A DNA stretch of 32,003 nt from Streptomyces acidiscabies (GCF_020010905.1 NZ_JAGJBY010000004.1:1-32003); one strand, 5' to 3'. Counted from the stretch's first letter, positions 1 through 7,876 are shown. Made by a program: numbers and translations. The notes: generated from the letters alone by a model not told the origin.

Positions 1-41
1 AACCTGAGACAAAGACACCATTGGTGCGGCAGACTCGGGCC

Positions 42-1559
42 ATGAGCCCACACCTCCGCTCCGCCGTCGACGTCGCATCAGGCGTCAAGACCCGCGCCGT
101 CATCTACTGCCGCATCAGCCAGGACCGAACCGGCGCCGGCCTCGGCATCGACCGGCAGCGCGAGGACTGCGAAGCCCTCGCCGCCCGGATGGGCTGGGAG
201 GTCGTCGAGGTCTACGTCGACAACGACGTGAGCGCGTTCAGCGGGAAGCTGCGCAAGGGGTACCGGCAGATGCTCGCCGACCTCAACGACGGCAAGGCCA
301 CCATCGTCATCGTCTGGCACACCGACCGCCTCCACCGCTCACCCACCGAGTTGGAGGAGTACATCGACCTGTCGGACAGGCGTGGGATCGCGACGCACAC
401 CGTGCAGGCCGGGAGCATCGACCTCACCACACCATCCGGACGGATGACCGCCCGCATCCTCGGCGCCGTGGCCCGCCAGGAGTCCGAGCACAAGGGCGAA
501 CGCGTCGCCCGCGCCCGCCGCCAGAAGGCACTCAACGGAGAGTGGACGGGCGGCATCCGCCCGTTCGGATGGGGCATGCCTACGGGCGAGACACGGACGG
601 TCACCGACCCGGAGACGGGCGAGGAGACCGAGGTCGAGGTGCTCGACATGAGCAAGGCCCGGCCCGACGAAGCCGGGGCGGTGCTGTACGGAACCGATCT
701 CGTCCTCGTCGGCGGGTCGGTCCGCTCGTTCAAGAAGTGGCTCAAGGACAAGGGCTTCACCACGACCCTCGGGAACGACTTCAGCCACCAGGAAGCCCGC
801 GCGATCCTGATGCGCCCCCGGAACGCCGGCATCGCCGTCTACAAGGGCGAGGAGGTGGGGCGCGGCAAATGGGACCATCTCGTGCCTGAGGAGAAGTTCA
901 GGGCCTGCGTGGCGATCCTGAAGGACCCGTCCCGGGTGACCACCCCGGGGGCACAGCCGAAGTGGGTCGGCTCGGTGCTCTACAAGTGCGGCCGTGACTG
1001 CGACCAGACCATGACCGTCACCCAGTCCGGCGGCCGGAGTTACCCGTCGTACCGGTGCCCGACCGGGCACGGCGGCGGCCGGCGCGCCGAGGCCGTCGAC
1101 CAGTACGTGGAAGACACGATCGTCGAGCGGCTGTCGCGCGACGACGCGCACGAACTGCTGGAGGCCGCCCCCGAGGGCGTTGACGTCTCCGCGTTGCAGG
1201 CCGAGGCGGAGCAGGTGCGGCAGCGCATGAAAGACCTGGGCGGCCTGTTCGGCACCGGGCAGATCGAGATGACCGCGTTCACGGAAGGCACCGATGCCGC
1301 ACGCGGCCAGCTGGAGGGGATCACGCGGCAGCTGGCGCAGGCCGCGCGGGTGGACCCGCTCGTCGACCTGGTGGGGGCGCCGGACGTACGGAAGGCATGG
1401 AAGGCCCTGCCGCTGGACCGACAGCGCACGGTCCTGCGGTCCCTGGTCACGGTCACGCTGCTGCCGCCACGCCAAGGCCGGATGCCCAACGGCGGATACT
1501 TCGACTACGACGCCATCCGCTTCGACTGGCTTCGCGGTAAGCCTTCAACGGGTGCTTAA
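42..1559 (+). CDS. int: Large serine recombinase (phage integrase)
   Basis: Site-specific integrase of the large serine family, which joins attP and attB through a phosphoserine intermediate. From the ATG at 42 the protein has 505 aa. The N-terminal resolvase domain carries the catalytic Ser26 in AVIYCRIS, followed by the arginine-bearing HTDRLHRS and GRMTARILGAVARQESE motifs. A recombinase domain follows at about 165-290. A zinc-ribbon-like region has C316, C320, C339 and H343, and a coiled-coil stretch at about 375-430 is typical of these integrases. The frame is open to the left edge and in-frame TTG (21) and GTG (24) starts exist. ATG 42 is preferred but has no good Shine-Dalgarno, so the start is uncertain. 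It converges on the repressor. Position at the end of the element implies that an attachment half-site lies at or just left of the gene. Family assignment is secure. Confidence 0.96.
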   Translation: MSPHLRSAVDVASGVKTRAVIYCRISQDRTGAGLGIDRQREDCEALAARMGWEVVEVYVDNDVSAFSGKLRKGYRQMLADLNDGKATIVIVWHTDRLHRSPTELEEYIDLSDRRGIATHTVQAGSIDLTTPSGRMTARILGAVARQESEHKGERVARARRQKALNGEWTGGIRPFGWGMPTGETRTVTDPETGEETEVEVLDMSKARPDEAGAVLYGTDLVLVGGSVRSFKKWLKDKGFTTTLGNDFSHQEARAILMRPRNAGIAVYKGEEVGRGKWDHLVPEEKFRACVAILKDPSRVTTPGAQPKWVGSVLYKCGRDCDQTMTVTQSGGRSYPSYRCPTGHGGGRRAEAVDQYVEDTIVERLSRDDAHELLEAAPEGVDVSALQAEAEQVRQRMKDLGGLFGTGQIEMTAFTEGTDAARGQLEGITRQLAQAARVDPLVDLVGAPDVRKAWKALPLDRQRTVLRSLVTVTLLPPRQGRMPNGGYFDYDAIRFDWLRGKPSTGA

Positions 1560-1598
1560 TTTTAATTTAGCCCGACCAGCGCCGAATAGCCTCCCGTT

Positions 1599-1613
1599 GG
1601 CGGCATATCCGCC
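1599..1613. terminator. Weak hairpin between convergent int and repressor
   Basis: The 116-bp gap between the integrase stop and the repressor stop holds a short GGCGG/CCGCC stem with loop CATAT. Near 1556-1570 there is an AT-rich run (two TTAATTT copies) that stands out in this GC-rich genome. Either could help end transcription of the convergent genes. The stem is only 5 bp, so support is weak. Confidence 0.25.
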
Positions 1614-1675
1614 TCACCCTTCGGAGGGCTCGACACTTCCAGCTTTCATCCACGATGGCAGGATAGGGAAGAGCC

Positions 1676-2635
1676 TTAATCGCCCTCAAACGCCGAATCA
1701 CCATCGTGACGAGAGTAAGTTTCCAGCACGCCCAAACTTGGCTCAATAAATTTCATCAGCCCTTCCGGAACGTGCGGCAAAATCCACCCCTTCTCTTTCA
1801 TGTCCTCCCTGAATCCGCGGATACTCCCGGCGATACTGGCCACTTCCTCATCATAGGAATGAACCGAGTCCTTCAACCATCGCTCCGCATCAAGCTGTCG
1901 ACGGACGTCGCGGCGCTCCTTGGCCAGCTGCCGCAATCGCTCCACCAACTCACCTAGTCGCTCCACCTCGGCGGTGGAGGTCTCTCCGCCCCGGTAGCCA
2001 GAGACGCGCTCCTTCAGCATTCGCACCTCTTGTTCAACCGATTCGGTTTCAGTAGCAATCACAATCGCTCTGGACGATAGCTCGTCGTGCGCTTCAAGAG
2101 CTTCCAGATACACCTTCACCCCTTCATCTCGACGCAGCAACGCAACCTCAAGGCGTTCAATATTGCGCTGATGCCAGACGTAGGAAGGAATGGGAGCCTC
2201 CGCCGTGGGGACATAATTTCCTCCCAACTTTCTTTTACCAGAGATCCACTCAAGGACATCGAACGGGGCGGCAGTTTCCGAGGGTAGAAATTCAACCTCC
2301 TCTTCGTACCCCACAGGAAAAAGCAACTGCCCGGGAGCAACGTCAAGGGCCGCCGCAAGCACCAGAACCTCGGCCACGGTGATCGTCGCCCTTCGGCCGC
2401 TCTCAAGGTTCGCCAAGACAGAGCGCTGAATCGGCATGCCGAGTGCCGCGCATCGGTCGGCTAGCTGCTTCGCGCTCAGCCCCGCCCTCTGCCTGTGCCG
2501 TCGCACCTCCTGGGCGACTCCGAGCGCGAACCTCTCGGACCAACCGAACGCATCTGGATTTTGTGTCATGACGAGCACGATCTCACGCAACTTGTGCTCG
2601 GACAAGACAGGATTGCTTGACATCACGTGAACCAC
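1676..2635 (-). CDS. XRE-family helix-turn-helix regulator, probable prophage repressor
   Basis: The 319-aa protein has a Cro/C1-type HTH at about residues 40-105: the VAQEVRRHRQRAGLSAKQLAD helix pair, then a recognition segment ending in LANLESGRR. The remainder is charged and helical, with coiled-coil-like stretches at about 190-260. I see no LexA/S24 protease domain and no Ala-Gly cleavage site. The GTG at 2635 has GGAG 9 nt upstream on the minus strand; GTG 2626 and ATG 2623 are alternatives. It is divergent from a small HTH gene and convergent with int, the usual place of an immunity repressor. Base composition is visibly AT-richer than in the neighbours, which suggests separate acquisition. 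HTH assignment is firm; the repressor role is inferred from position. Confidence 0.85.
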   Translation of the reverse strand: MVHVMSSNPVLSEHKLREIVLVMTQNPDAFGWSERFALGVAQEVRRHRQRAGLSAKQLADRCAALGMPIQRSVLANLESGRRATITVAEVLVLAAALDVAPGQLLFPVGYEEEVEFLPSETAAPFDVLEWISGKRKLGGNYVPTAEAPIPSYVWHQRNIERLEVALLRRDEGVKVYLEALEAHDELSSRAIVIATETESVEQEVRMLKERVSGYRGGETSTAEVERLGELVERLRQLAKERRDVRRQLDAERWLKDSVHSYDEEVASIAGSIRGFREDMKEKGWILPHVPEGLMKFIEPSLGVLETYSRHDGDSAFEGD

Positions 2636-2646
2636 AGGGGCAGACT
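2617..2646 (+). promoter_or_regulatory. Candidate early promoter with palindromic operator
   Basis: On the plus strand TTGACA (2617-2622) is followed after 18 bp by CAGACT (2641-2646), which matches the A and final T of a -10 box. The expected start is about 2653, upstream of the HTH gene at 2695. A perfect 8-bp palindrome TCACGTGA (2623-2630) lies inside the spacer and over the repressor's start region, a natural operator position. This is sequence match only; no second operator copy was found nearby. Confidence 0.4.
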
Positions 2647-2694
2647 CCAGTCACCTCCCCAGGAGCACAGATACAGCGAAGGGTGTCAGGAATA

Positions 2695-2955
2695 ATGACA
2701 ACTCTGGCGAGGGGAGCTCTGGGTCGAGACGAGATCCTGAAGCTTCCTGCCGCTATTGACATCGAAACGGCAGCCCGGGCCTTCGGCTTGGGCCGCACGA
2801 CCGCATACGCCCTGGCCAAGTCCGGAAACTTCCCTTGCGGCCTGATCAAGGCGGGGCAGTCGTACCGGGTGATCACAGCGGACCTGATCCGTGTCTTGCA
2901 GATCCTTCCTGGACAAGGCGACGGCGCCGAACCTTGCCCGTCCGACGCCGCCTGA
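2695..2955 (+). CDS. Small HTH DNA-binding protein (excisionase/AlpA-like)
   Basis: 86 aa from the ATG at 2695, with AGGA just upstream; an in-frame TTG at 2617 would add 26 residues with no protein-like character and overlap the promoter. Residues about 22-65 (DIETAARAFGLGRTTAYALA, then GQSYRVITADLIRVL) match the compact winged HTH of the excisionase/MerR-like HTH_17 family: helix, turn, recognition helix, short wing. It is the first gene right of the immunity region and divergent from the repressor, so it could be a Cro-like early regulator, an excisionase, or an activator. Large serine integrases normally use unrelated directionality factors, so an excisionase role should not be assumed. 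Confidence 0.8.
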   Translation: MTTLARGALGRDEILKLPAAIDIETAARAFGLGRTTAYALAKSGNFPCGLIKAGQSYRVITADLIRVLQILPGQGDGAEPCPSDAA

Positions 2956-3051
2956 GAACGCATCAATCCACACCAGAGCTACCCAGCAAGACGGCGGCAC
3001 CCGGGGCCTTGCCCGCCCCATCAGTGCCGCCGCCGGAAAGAGAACGTCCTC

Positions 3052-3753
3052 ATGACGATTCTGGCACACAGCCACACCCCGTCAACGGTGACGCCGAACC
3101 CCGCCGAGCAGCGCGACGGCATCACCGTCATGATCGGCCGGTGCCTCCCCGGCCTGTCGCCGCACCCCACCGACGTGTGGGAGACCACCGACATGGCCCC
3201 CCAGTACCACTACGAGGCCCTGTACGACCCCACGCAGATCACCCTCGCCGACGCCGAGACGGCCGTCCGTATCGCCCTCGCCGCCGACGGCAAGCACGTC
3301 AGCCGCTTCCTCAACGAAGACACCCCCCGCACGATGGCCTTCACCGACAAGGTCACCGGCCAGAAGCGCCCCTTCGTCTGCCTGCCCGGCTGCGACATGG
3401 ACCACCGCGCGGACACCAACACCCCCACGTACGCGGAAGACGTCTACTGCAACATCCCCGGCGGCGCCGGATCGCTCCCCCTGATCGGGTCGCTGTGTGA
3501 CGAGGGCTTGCGGGAGTTCACGGTCCTCGGCTGGAGCATCAACGTCGACCCGTACTCGACCCGCCTCGGCCGGCGCATGCCGCACGTCAACATCGAGTAC
3601 ATCGACGAGCACTACATCGAGGACCTCGACCCCGACAGCCTGGAGACCGTCATCCACGTCCTCCAGGAGCGCGTCGACTCCCTGCGCACCGCCCACACCC
3701 AGCTCGTCGCCCTCCGCGCCGCCTACCGCAACCAGTCGGCGGTGACCGCGTGA
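3052..3753 (+). CDS. Hypothetical protein, DUF6907-like
   Basis: 233 aa from ATG 3052. No enzymatic motif is recognised. The middle has a CLPGCDMDH motif (about residues 109-117), and the C-terminal part ends in a helical stretch (ETVIHVLQERVDSLRTAHTQ). The plan, a Cys pair plus DH, then strands and a final helix, is shared with the next gene and with the gene at 10111. It matches what I remember of the Streptomyces DUF6907 family, whose function is unknown; the family name is from memory and tentative. It starts the early operon and overlaps the next gene at GTGA, implying translational coupling. Confidence 0.75.
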   Translation: MTILAHSHTPSTVTPNPAEQRDGITVMIGRCLPGLSPHPTDVWETTDMAPQYHYEALYDPTQITLADAETAVRIALAADGKHVSRFLNEDTPRTMAFTDKVTGQKRPFVCLPGCDMDHRADTNTPTYAEDVYCNIPGGAGSLPLIGSLCDEGLREFTVLGWSINVDPYSTRLGRRMPHVNIEYIDEHYIEDLDPDSLETVIHVLQERVDSLRTAHTQLVALRAAYRNQSAVTA

Positions 3754-4256
3754 AGACCACCGACGACACCACACCGACGCCGAGCGGACCCAGCAGCGGG
3801 GGGTGCTCCCTGTCCGCCGACGAGCGCGGCCCCGAATGGATGGCCCGCTACGGGTGCCCGCCGTTCTGCCAGCTCGACCACGCAGGCGCCGACGGCGAGC
3901 CCGGCTGGCACTCGACCGCGCCGATCGAGACCCGGATGCGTGACATCGACGCCGAAGGCCCCGCCGACGTCCCGTTCCTGTCCGCCCAGGTCGTCGTCCA
4001 CAACGACAGACCGCAGGCGTACGGGCGCCACACGAAGCTGTGGCTGCACTACGGGCTGACGACGGGGGAACTGACCGCAGCGCGGGCGCGGGAGGTGCTG
4101 ACGGAGATGCGCGGGTTCTGCGCCGAGCTGGAGGCTGTCGTCGACGACGTCGAGGTGATCGGAGCCGACGACTTCGAGGGCGACCCGGAAGTGGCCCGTC
4201 TCGACCGCGAGGCGGAGGACCGCCGTATCCGTGCGATCTCCGAGCGACGCTCGTGA
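3750..4256 (+). CDS. Hypothetical protein, DUF6907-like
   Basis: 168 aa from GTG 3750, which overlaps the previous stop (GTGA). A low-complexity Pro/Ser/Thr N-terminus is followed by CPPFCQLDHAG at about 36-46 and GWHSTAP. A strand-rich middle and a helical tail (ELTAARAREVLTEMRGFCAELEAV) follow. The CxxxCxxDH signature and overall plan resemble the neighbour at 3052 and the protein at 10111, so these look like paralogues. A metal- or nucleic-acid-binding role is possible from the Cys/His cluster but unproven. Confidence 0.75.
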   Translation: MKTTDDTTPTPSGPSSGGCSLSADERGPEWMARYGCPPFCQLDHAGADGEPGWHSTAPIETRMRDIDAEGPADVPFLSAQVVVHNDRPQAYGRHTKLWLHYGLTTGELTAARAREVLTEMRGFCAELEAVVDDVEVIGADDFEGDPEVARLDREAEDRRIRAISERRS

Positions 4257-4468
4257 TGGCGATCCCCGCCGTGCTGGCCGGGGGTGCTCGCAGCATCCCC
4301 GGCCGCCCGGCCGCCGACCGGCCCGTCCGCGACCCCGACCCGACCCGCAACGCCGCCTACTGGGCGCGCATTGACGCCATCGTCGACACAGCGCCGCCCC
4401 TGAGCGACGAGCAGCGCGCCGTCATCCGCACCGCGTTCCACCAGCCCGCACTCAAGGAGACGGCGTGA
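4256..4468 (+). CDS. Small hypothetical protein
   Basis: 70 aa from ATG 4256, overlapping the upstream TGA; an in-frame GTG at 4253 is an alternative. The N-terminal half is Pro/Arg-rich and probably disordered. The C-terminal half (NAAYWARIDAIVDTAPPL, then SDEQRAVIRTAF) looks helical and resembles short conserved segments I associate with Streptomyces phage and plasmid small proteins. No function can be assigned. It is embedded in a chain of overlapping genes, which argues that it is real. Confidence 0.6.
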   Translation: MAIPAVLAGGARSIPGRPAADRPVRDPDPTRNAAYWARIDAIVDTAPPLSDEQRAVIRTAFHQPALKETA

Positions 4469-4899
4469 GCGAGTTCAACGAGATCGCTTCGGCGATCACC
4501 AACAGCCCCGACTGGTACGCCGCGATCCAGCAGTCCCGCACGCTCCTCCACCGCGAGAACCCCAGCGGTGTGGACTGCACCACCATCGGACATCACGCCT
4601 GGCGCCAGCTCACCCCGATCCAGCAGGCCAAAGCACTGCCCGACCTGTTCACCGCGTACCTCGTGCAACTGCACGAGGAAGAGCGCGCGGCCAAGCTCCA
4701 GGCCACCGCGTCGGTGAAGACGTACCTCGAAGGCGACGACGAGTACATCCTCCAGGACGCCCTGCAAGGGGTCCGCCCGATCGGCGAGGACACCGTCATC
4801 GACGGAGTGTGCGCCTCGGCCCTCGCGAACGTCCTCGACGAACTGGACCTGCTCCGCCACCGCCTCGCCATGCGCGACCGCAAGGAGGGGGGCCAGTGA
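4465..4899 (+). CDS. Hypothetical protein
   Basis: 144 aa, GTG 4465 in a GTGA overlap with the preceding stop. It is predominantly helical and charged, for example LFTAYLVQLHEEERAAKL and VLDELDLLRHRLAMRD, with no transmembrane segment and no recognisable catalytic motif. It overlaps the following gene by 4 nt. Its place in the early operon upstream of the primase suggests a role in early phage metabolism, but nothing in the sequence shows one. Confidence 0.7.
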   Translation: MSEFNEIASAITNSPDWYAAIQQSRTLLHRENPSGVDCTTIGHHAWRQLTPIQQAKALPDLFTAYLVQLHEEERAAKLQATASVKTYLEGDDEYILQDALQGVRPIGEDTVIDGVCASALANVLDELDLLRHRLAMRDRKEGGQ

Positions 4900-5213
4900 C
4901 CCGGACCCCGCAGGACACGTTCCTGTCCGACCAGACCCTCGCCGCCGCACGCGACGCCGCCGCCGACCCGGGCCTCGTGCCCGTCGCGGTCGCCGCCGCC
5001 AACGGCGAGACCTGCACCTGGTGCGACTGCCCCGACGGCCCCAACTCCCCCCACAACCAGCCCGACTACCGCTGCGGCGGATGCCCCACCCCGGCGAAGT
5101 ACATCGTCAGCACCTTCGCCGGACCCGACATCCGCTTCGACTACCCGGCCTGCGACCGCCACCACACCGGCATCGTCGCCGCCGTCGCCCACCTGGCAGG
5201 AGGTGCCCGATGA
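4896..5213 (+). CDS. Cys-rich small protein, probable zinc binder
   Basis: 105 aa from GTG 4896 (GTGA overlap). The centre carries CTWCDCPDG, then CGGCPTPAKY, and a later CDRHH, giving two Cys pairs plus a Cys/His group consistent with a treble-clef or zinc-ribbon fold. No other domain is seen. It overlaps the next gene at ATGA. Nucleic-acid or protein binding is plausible; specific function unknown. Confidence 0.7.
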   Translation: MTRTPQDTFLSDQTLAAARDAAADPGLVPVAVAAANGETCTWCDCPDGPNSPHNQPDYRCGGCPTPAKYIVSTFAGPDIRFDYPACDRHHTGIVAAVAHLAGGAR

Positions 5214-5455
5214 CCGGGAACTGCCCCGGCAAGTGGCCGATCAAGCCCACCGATCTCAGCCCGTCCACGAACGACGAGTTGTACGTGCAGCTCACCGCAG
5301 AGAGGGCGCTGCACGAGATGGTCCTCGCCTCCATCAGACACGACCTGGAGCAGCAGCCCAGCGCCTTCACCGTCCTCACCGCCGCCCGCAACTGGTGCAC
5401 CCGCATCACCGCGCTCGCCGACGAGGTCGCCAAGGAGAAACGCCGCATGGCATGA
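5210..5455 (+). CDS. Small hypothetical protein
   Basis: 81 aa from ATG 5210, coupled to the preceding stop by ATGA. The N-terminus is polar (TGNCPGKWPIKPTDLSPS); the rest is a helical, charged segment ending in EVAKEKRRMA. No domain recognised. It is the last gene before a strong hairpin and the primase gene. Confidence 0.6.
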   Translation: MTGNCPGKWPIKPTDLSPSTNDELYVQLTAERALHEMVLASIRHDLEQQPSAFTVLTAARNWCTRITALADEVAKEKRRMA

Positions 5456-5460
5456 GCTGC

Positions 5461-5495
5461 GGGCGGGCGCCGAGTTCCCCCCAAGGCGCCCGCCC
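5461..5495 (+). terminator. Strong GC hairpin in the Prim-Pol leader
   Basis: A perfect 11-bp inverted repeat, GGGCGGGCGCC (5461-5471) and GGCGCCCGCCC (5485-5495), with a 13-nt C-rich loop, lies 6 nt after the stop at 5455 and 46 nt before the GTG at 5542. There is no U tract, as is common for Streptomyces terminators. It could end the small-gene operon, attenuate the primase, or act as an RNA-stability element. It also argues against the in-frame ATG at 5452 as primase start. Confidence 0.6.
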
Positions 5496-5541
5496 ACGCC
5501 ACACGAACCACCTGATCCAGCTCGTAGAAGAGAGCACGTTC

Positions 5542-6468
5542 GTGACCGACGGCCTCAGAATCCCCGCCGCGCTCCCGGCCGCCGCCGAGACCTACGCGGC
5601 AGCGGGCATCAAGGTCTTCCGCGTCCGCCGGAGCAAAGCGCCATACGCCAACTGCCCCCGCTGCGACCGGCAGAGCAGCCTGTACATCAAGCACCGCCCC
5701 GAAGAATGCCAGTGCGGCGTCCCCACATGCCACGGCTTCCACGCCGCCACTACCGACGTCGACCTCGTCCGCAAGTGGTGGCGCGAGGAACCGGACGCGA
5801 ACATCGGAGCGCCCTGCAAGCTCAACGGGTGGGCCGTCGTCGACATCGACCCCCGCAACGGCGGTCGTGAGTCCCTCCAGAAGCTGGAGAAGCGCGTCGG
5901 CGTCCTGCCCGCCACCACCATGCAGATCACCGGCGGCGACGGACTGCACATCCTGTACCGCTCACCCGACTTCGACCTGCCCGGCCTGGGTGGACCCGGC
6001 ATCGACTTCAAGCACAACGGCTACATCCTGCTCGCCCCGTCCGTGCACTCCTCCGGGGGCCGCTACCGCTGGGCGGGCGACGGGGCGTATCTGGCGCCAG
6101 CCGTCGACTGGCCCGGCGCCCTGCTGCCACGCAAGCAGCGCCGTCAGCTCCCGCCGCCACGGGCCACGCCCCGGCACCGGTTTCCCAGCCAGGAGCGGCA
6201 GCAGCAGCGTCCGGGTGGTGGCCGCATGTGGACCGTCGCGGACCTCGTCCAGCACGTCATGGATGCACACGAAGGCAACCGCAACAACGCCTTCTTCTTC
6301 GCCGCGTGCCGCGCACACGAGCTCGCCGAGCAGAACCTCATCAGCCTCAACGAGGCCGAGGGCGGCCTGTTGGCCGCAGCGTCCGCAGTGGGCCTGACCG
6401 ACTCCGAGGCGCGCGCCTCGTTCGACAGCGCCTCGACCCGCCCAAGTGACCGGGGGTGGGTGGCTTGA
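5542..6468 (+). CDS. Bifunctional DNA primase/polymerase (Prim-Pol, AEP superfamily)
   Basis: 308 aa from GTG 5542, with a purine-rich GAAGAGAG stretch upstream; ATG 5452 is in frame and coupled (ATGA) but would place the hairpin at 5461 inside the gene. It is expected to make primers and extend them at the phage origin. Visible Prim-Pol features: an N-terminal helix and strand (AAAETYAAAGIKVFRV), the metal-binding pair D101/D103 in VVDIDPRNGG, H136 in GGDGLHILY, and PSVHSSGGRYRW at about 166-177. A Cys/His insertion (C38, C41, C56, C58, C63) is likely a zinc site. The C-terminal about 100 residues are a helical extension without a helicase. The ATPase that follows overlaps it and is the likely partner. 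Prim-Pol proteins also serve as replication initiators in actinomycete integrative elements. Confidence 0.9.
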   Translation: MTDGLRIPAALPAAAETYAAAGIKVFRVRRSKAPYANCPRCDRQSSLYIKHRPEECQCGVPTCHGFHAATTDVDLVRKWWREEPDANIGAPCKLNGWAVVDIDPRNGGRESLQKLEKRVGVLPATTMQITGGDGLHILYRSPDFDLPGLGGPGIDFKHNGYILLAPSVHSSGGRYRWAGDGAYLAPAVDWPGALLPRKQRRQLPPPRATPRHRFPSQERQQQRPGGGRMWTVADLVQHVMDAHEGNRNNAFFFAACRAHELAEQNLISLNEAEGGLLAAASAVGLTDSEARASFDSASTRPSDRGWVA

Positions 6469-7688
6469 CGACCGACTTCGACCAGACCATGGACGCCTAC
6501 TTCGGCCCCGACGGCGACGAGCCACCCATGGACTGGGGAGACGCGGACGCGCCTCCGTCGTCTGCCACGGCAGACGCTCGTGAGCCCGTGCCGCGAACGT
6601 GGGGTGCCCAGGACCTGAGGTCGGTCCTTGACGGCTCGTACAAGCCTCCCCAGCCCACCGTCGGCCGGCGGAACGACGGGGTCGGCCTCTTCTACCCGGG
6701 CCGGATGAACAGCGTCGCCAGCGAGTCCGAGGCGGGCAAGACCTGGTTCGCCCTGATCGCCTGCCTCCAGGAAATCAACGGCGGCAACCACGTCCTCTAC
6801 CTCGACTTCGAAGACGACGCGGGCGGCGTCGTCGGCCGGTTGCTCTGCCTCGGCGCCAACCCGGCCGACGTCCTGGAGCGCTTCCACTACGTCCGCCCGG
6901 AGAACAGCCCAAGCGACATCGACCTCATCGACCTGGGGACCGTCCTCGACCACGAACCCACTCTCGCGATCGTCGACGGCGTCACCGAGGGCATGAGCCT
7001 CTTCGGCCTGGAGCTGAAGGACAACACCGACATCGCCAAGTTCGGGCGGATGCTGCTGCGCCCTTTGCAGAACTCGGGGGCCGCCGTCGTCACCCTCGAC
7101 CACGTCGTCAAGTCCTCGGAGAACCGAGGCCGGTACAGCATCGGCGGCGTCCACAAGCTCAACGGGCTCAACGGCGTGATGTACATGCTGGAGAACCGGC
7201 GGCCCTTCGGCATCGGCGTGACCGGCAAATCAACCATCCGCGTCGCCAAGGACCGGCCCGGCCAGATCCGTAAGAACGGCCTGTCTCACTCCAGCGGCAT
7301 GCACTGGTACGCCGACCTCGTCGTCAAGTCCGAGACCCAGGAGTACGCCGAGGCCCACCTCTACGCGCCTGTTCAGCGCGACGAGGAGGACCGCGAGGCC
7401 AGCGAGGAACAGCAGCGCATCAACGCCCTCAAGCGCAGGGTGTTGGACGCCCTGACTGGCGCCCGCGACCCGCTCACGGGCAAGGGGATCGAGGACCGCG
7501 TACAGGGACGCGCAGGCGACATCCGGAAGGCGGTCGCGGCCCTTGTCGACGAGGGCCGGGTCAACACCGCCTCAGGACCGCGCGGAGCCATCCTCCACAG
7601 CCTCCCCGCCTCGGGTACAGAAGCGGGCAATACGGCCTCGGGCGGGAGTCCGCCGACCTCGTCCCACCCTCCGGACGAGGTCGATTGA
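6456..7688 (+). CDS. RecA-fold AAA ATPase, RepA/DnaB-like replication protein
   Basis: 410 aa from GTG 6456; a TTG at 6465 overlapping the primase stop is an alternative. The core resembles hexameric RepA-type helicases. Walker A is S89-ESEA-G94-K95-T96, with Ser where Gly is usual; VLYLDFEDD lies at about 113-121; the Walker B strand LAIVDGV at 170-176 contains D174; and VVTLDHVVK at 211-219 fits a motif with a sensor His. About 328-388 looks like a winged helix. It probably unwinds or remodels DNA for the adjacent Prim-Pol. Its 3' end (7655-7682) already contains the first inverted pair of the iteron-like repeat that continues downstream. Confidence 0.87.
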   Translation: MGGLTTDFDQTMDAYFGPDGDEPPMDWGDADAPPSSATADAREPVPRTWGAQDLRSVLDGSYKPPQPTVGRRNDGVGLFYPGRMNSVASESEAGKTWFALIACLQEINGGNHVLYLDFEDDAGGVVGRLLCLGANPADVLERFHYVRPENSPSDIDLIDLGTVLDHEPTLAIVDGVTEGMSLFGLELKDNTDIAKFGRMLLRPLQNSGAAVVTLDHVVKSSENRGRYSIGGVHKLNGLNGVMYMLENRRPFGIGVTGKSTIRVAKDRPGQIRKNGLSHSSGMHWYADLVVKSETQEYAEAHLYAPVQRDEEDREASEEQQRINALKRRVLDALTGARDPLTGKGIEDRVQGRAGDIRKAVAALVDEGRVNTASGPRGAILHSLPASGTEAGNTASGGSPPTSSHPPDEVD

Positions 7689-7876
7689 GCCAATCTGTCC
7701 GCTTTCGACCCTTCCCCTCGCTCGCCGCCCACGTAAACGACCTCGTCCCACCTCGTCCCACCTCGTCTGGGACGAGGTCGTGAGTCCTCGTCCCTCGTCC
7801 CACTTCTTTAGGTGGGACGAGGACGAGGTCACACAGACCCAACCGTCGCAGCGCCCCGGGACGAGGACGAGGTCAC
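7655..7876. repeat. Iteron-like repeat array, candidate phage replication origin
   Basis: The octamer CCTCGTCC, or its complement GGACGAGG, occurs 11 times exactly. Forward copies start at 7657, 7741, 7751, 7786 and 7793; reverse copies at 7673, 7770, 7815, 7821, 7859 and 7865. Perfect inverted pairs are 7655-7664/7673-7682 (10 bp), 7739-7750/7768-7779 (12 bp) and 7793-7803/7812-7822 (11 bp, loop TTCTTTAG). Three units repeat at an exact 10-bp period (7741-7770, the last degenerate). A 19-bp direct repeat sits at 7814-7832 and 7858-7876. Most of it lies in the 259-bp non-coding gap between the replicative ATPase and SSB, the expected place for an origin. An operator array is the alternative. 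Confidence 0.72.

Noticed and set aside
1..41. CACCA-T-TGGTG dyad (16-26) as a defined attachment core
   Set aside because: Only 11 bp and not repeated intact at the right end; kept only as part of the low-confidence attachment-site lead.
7741..7876. Possible CRISPR array
   Set aside because: Units are 8-12 bp, occur in both orientations and overlap; there are no 28-37-bp repeats with unique spacers and no cas genes.
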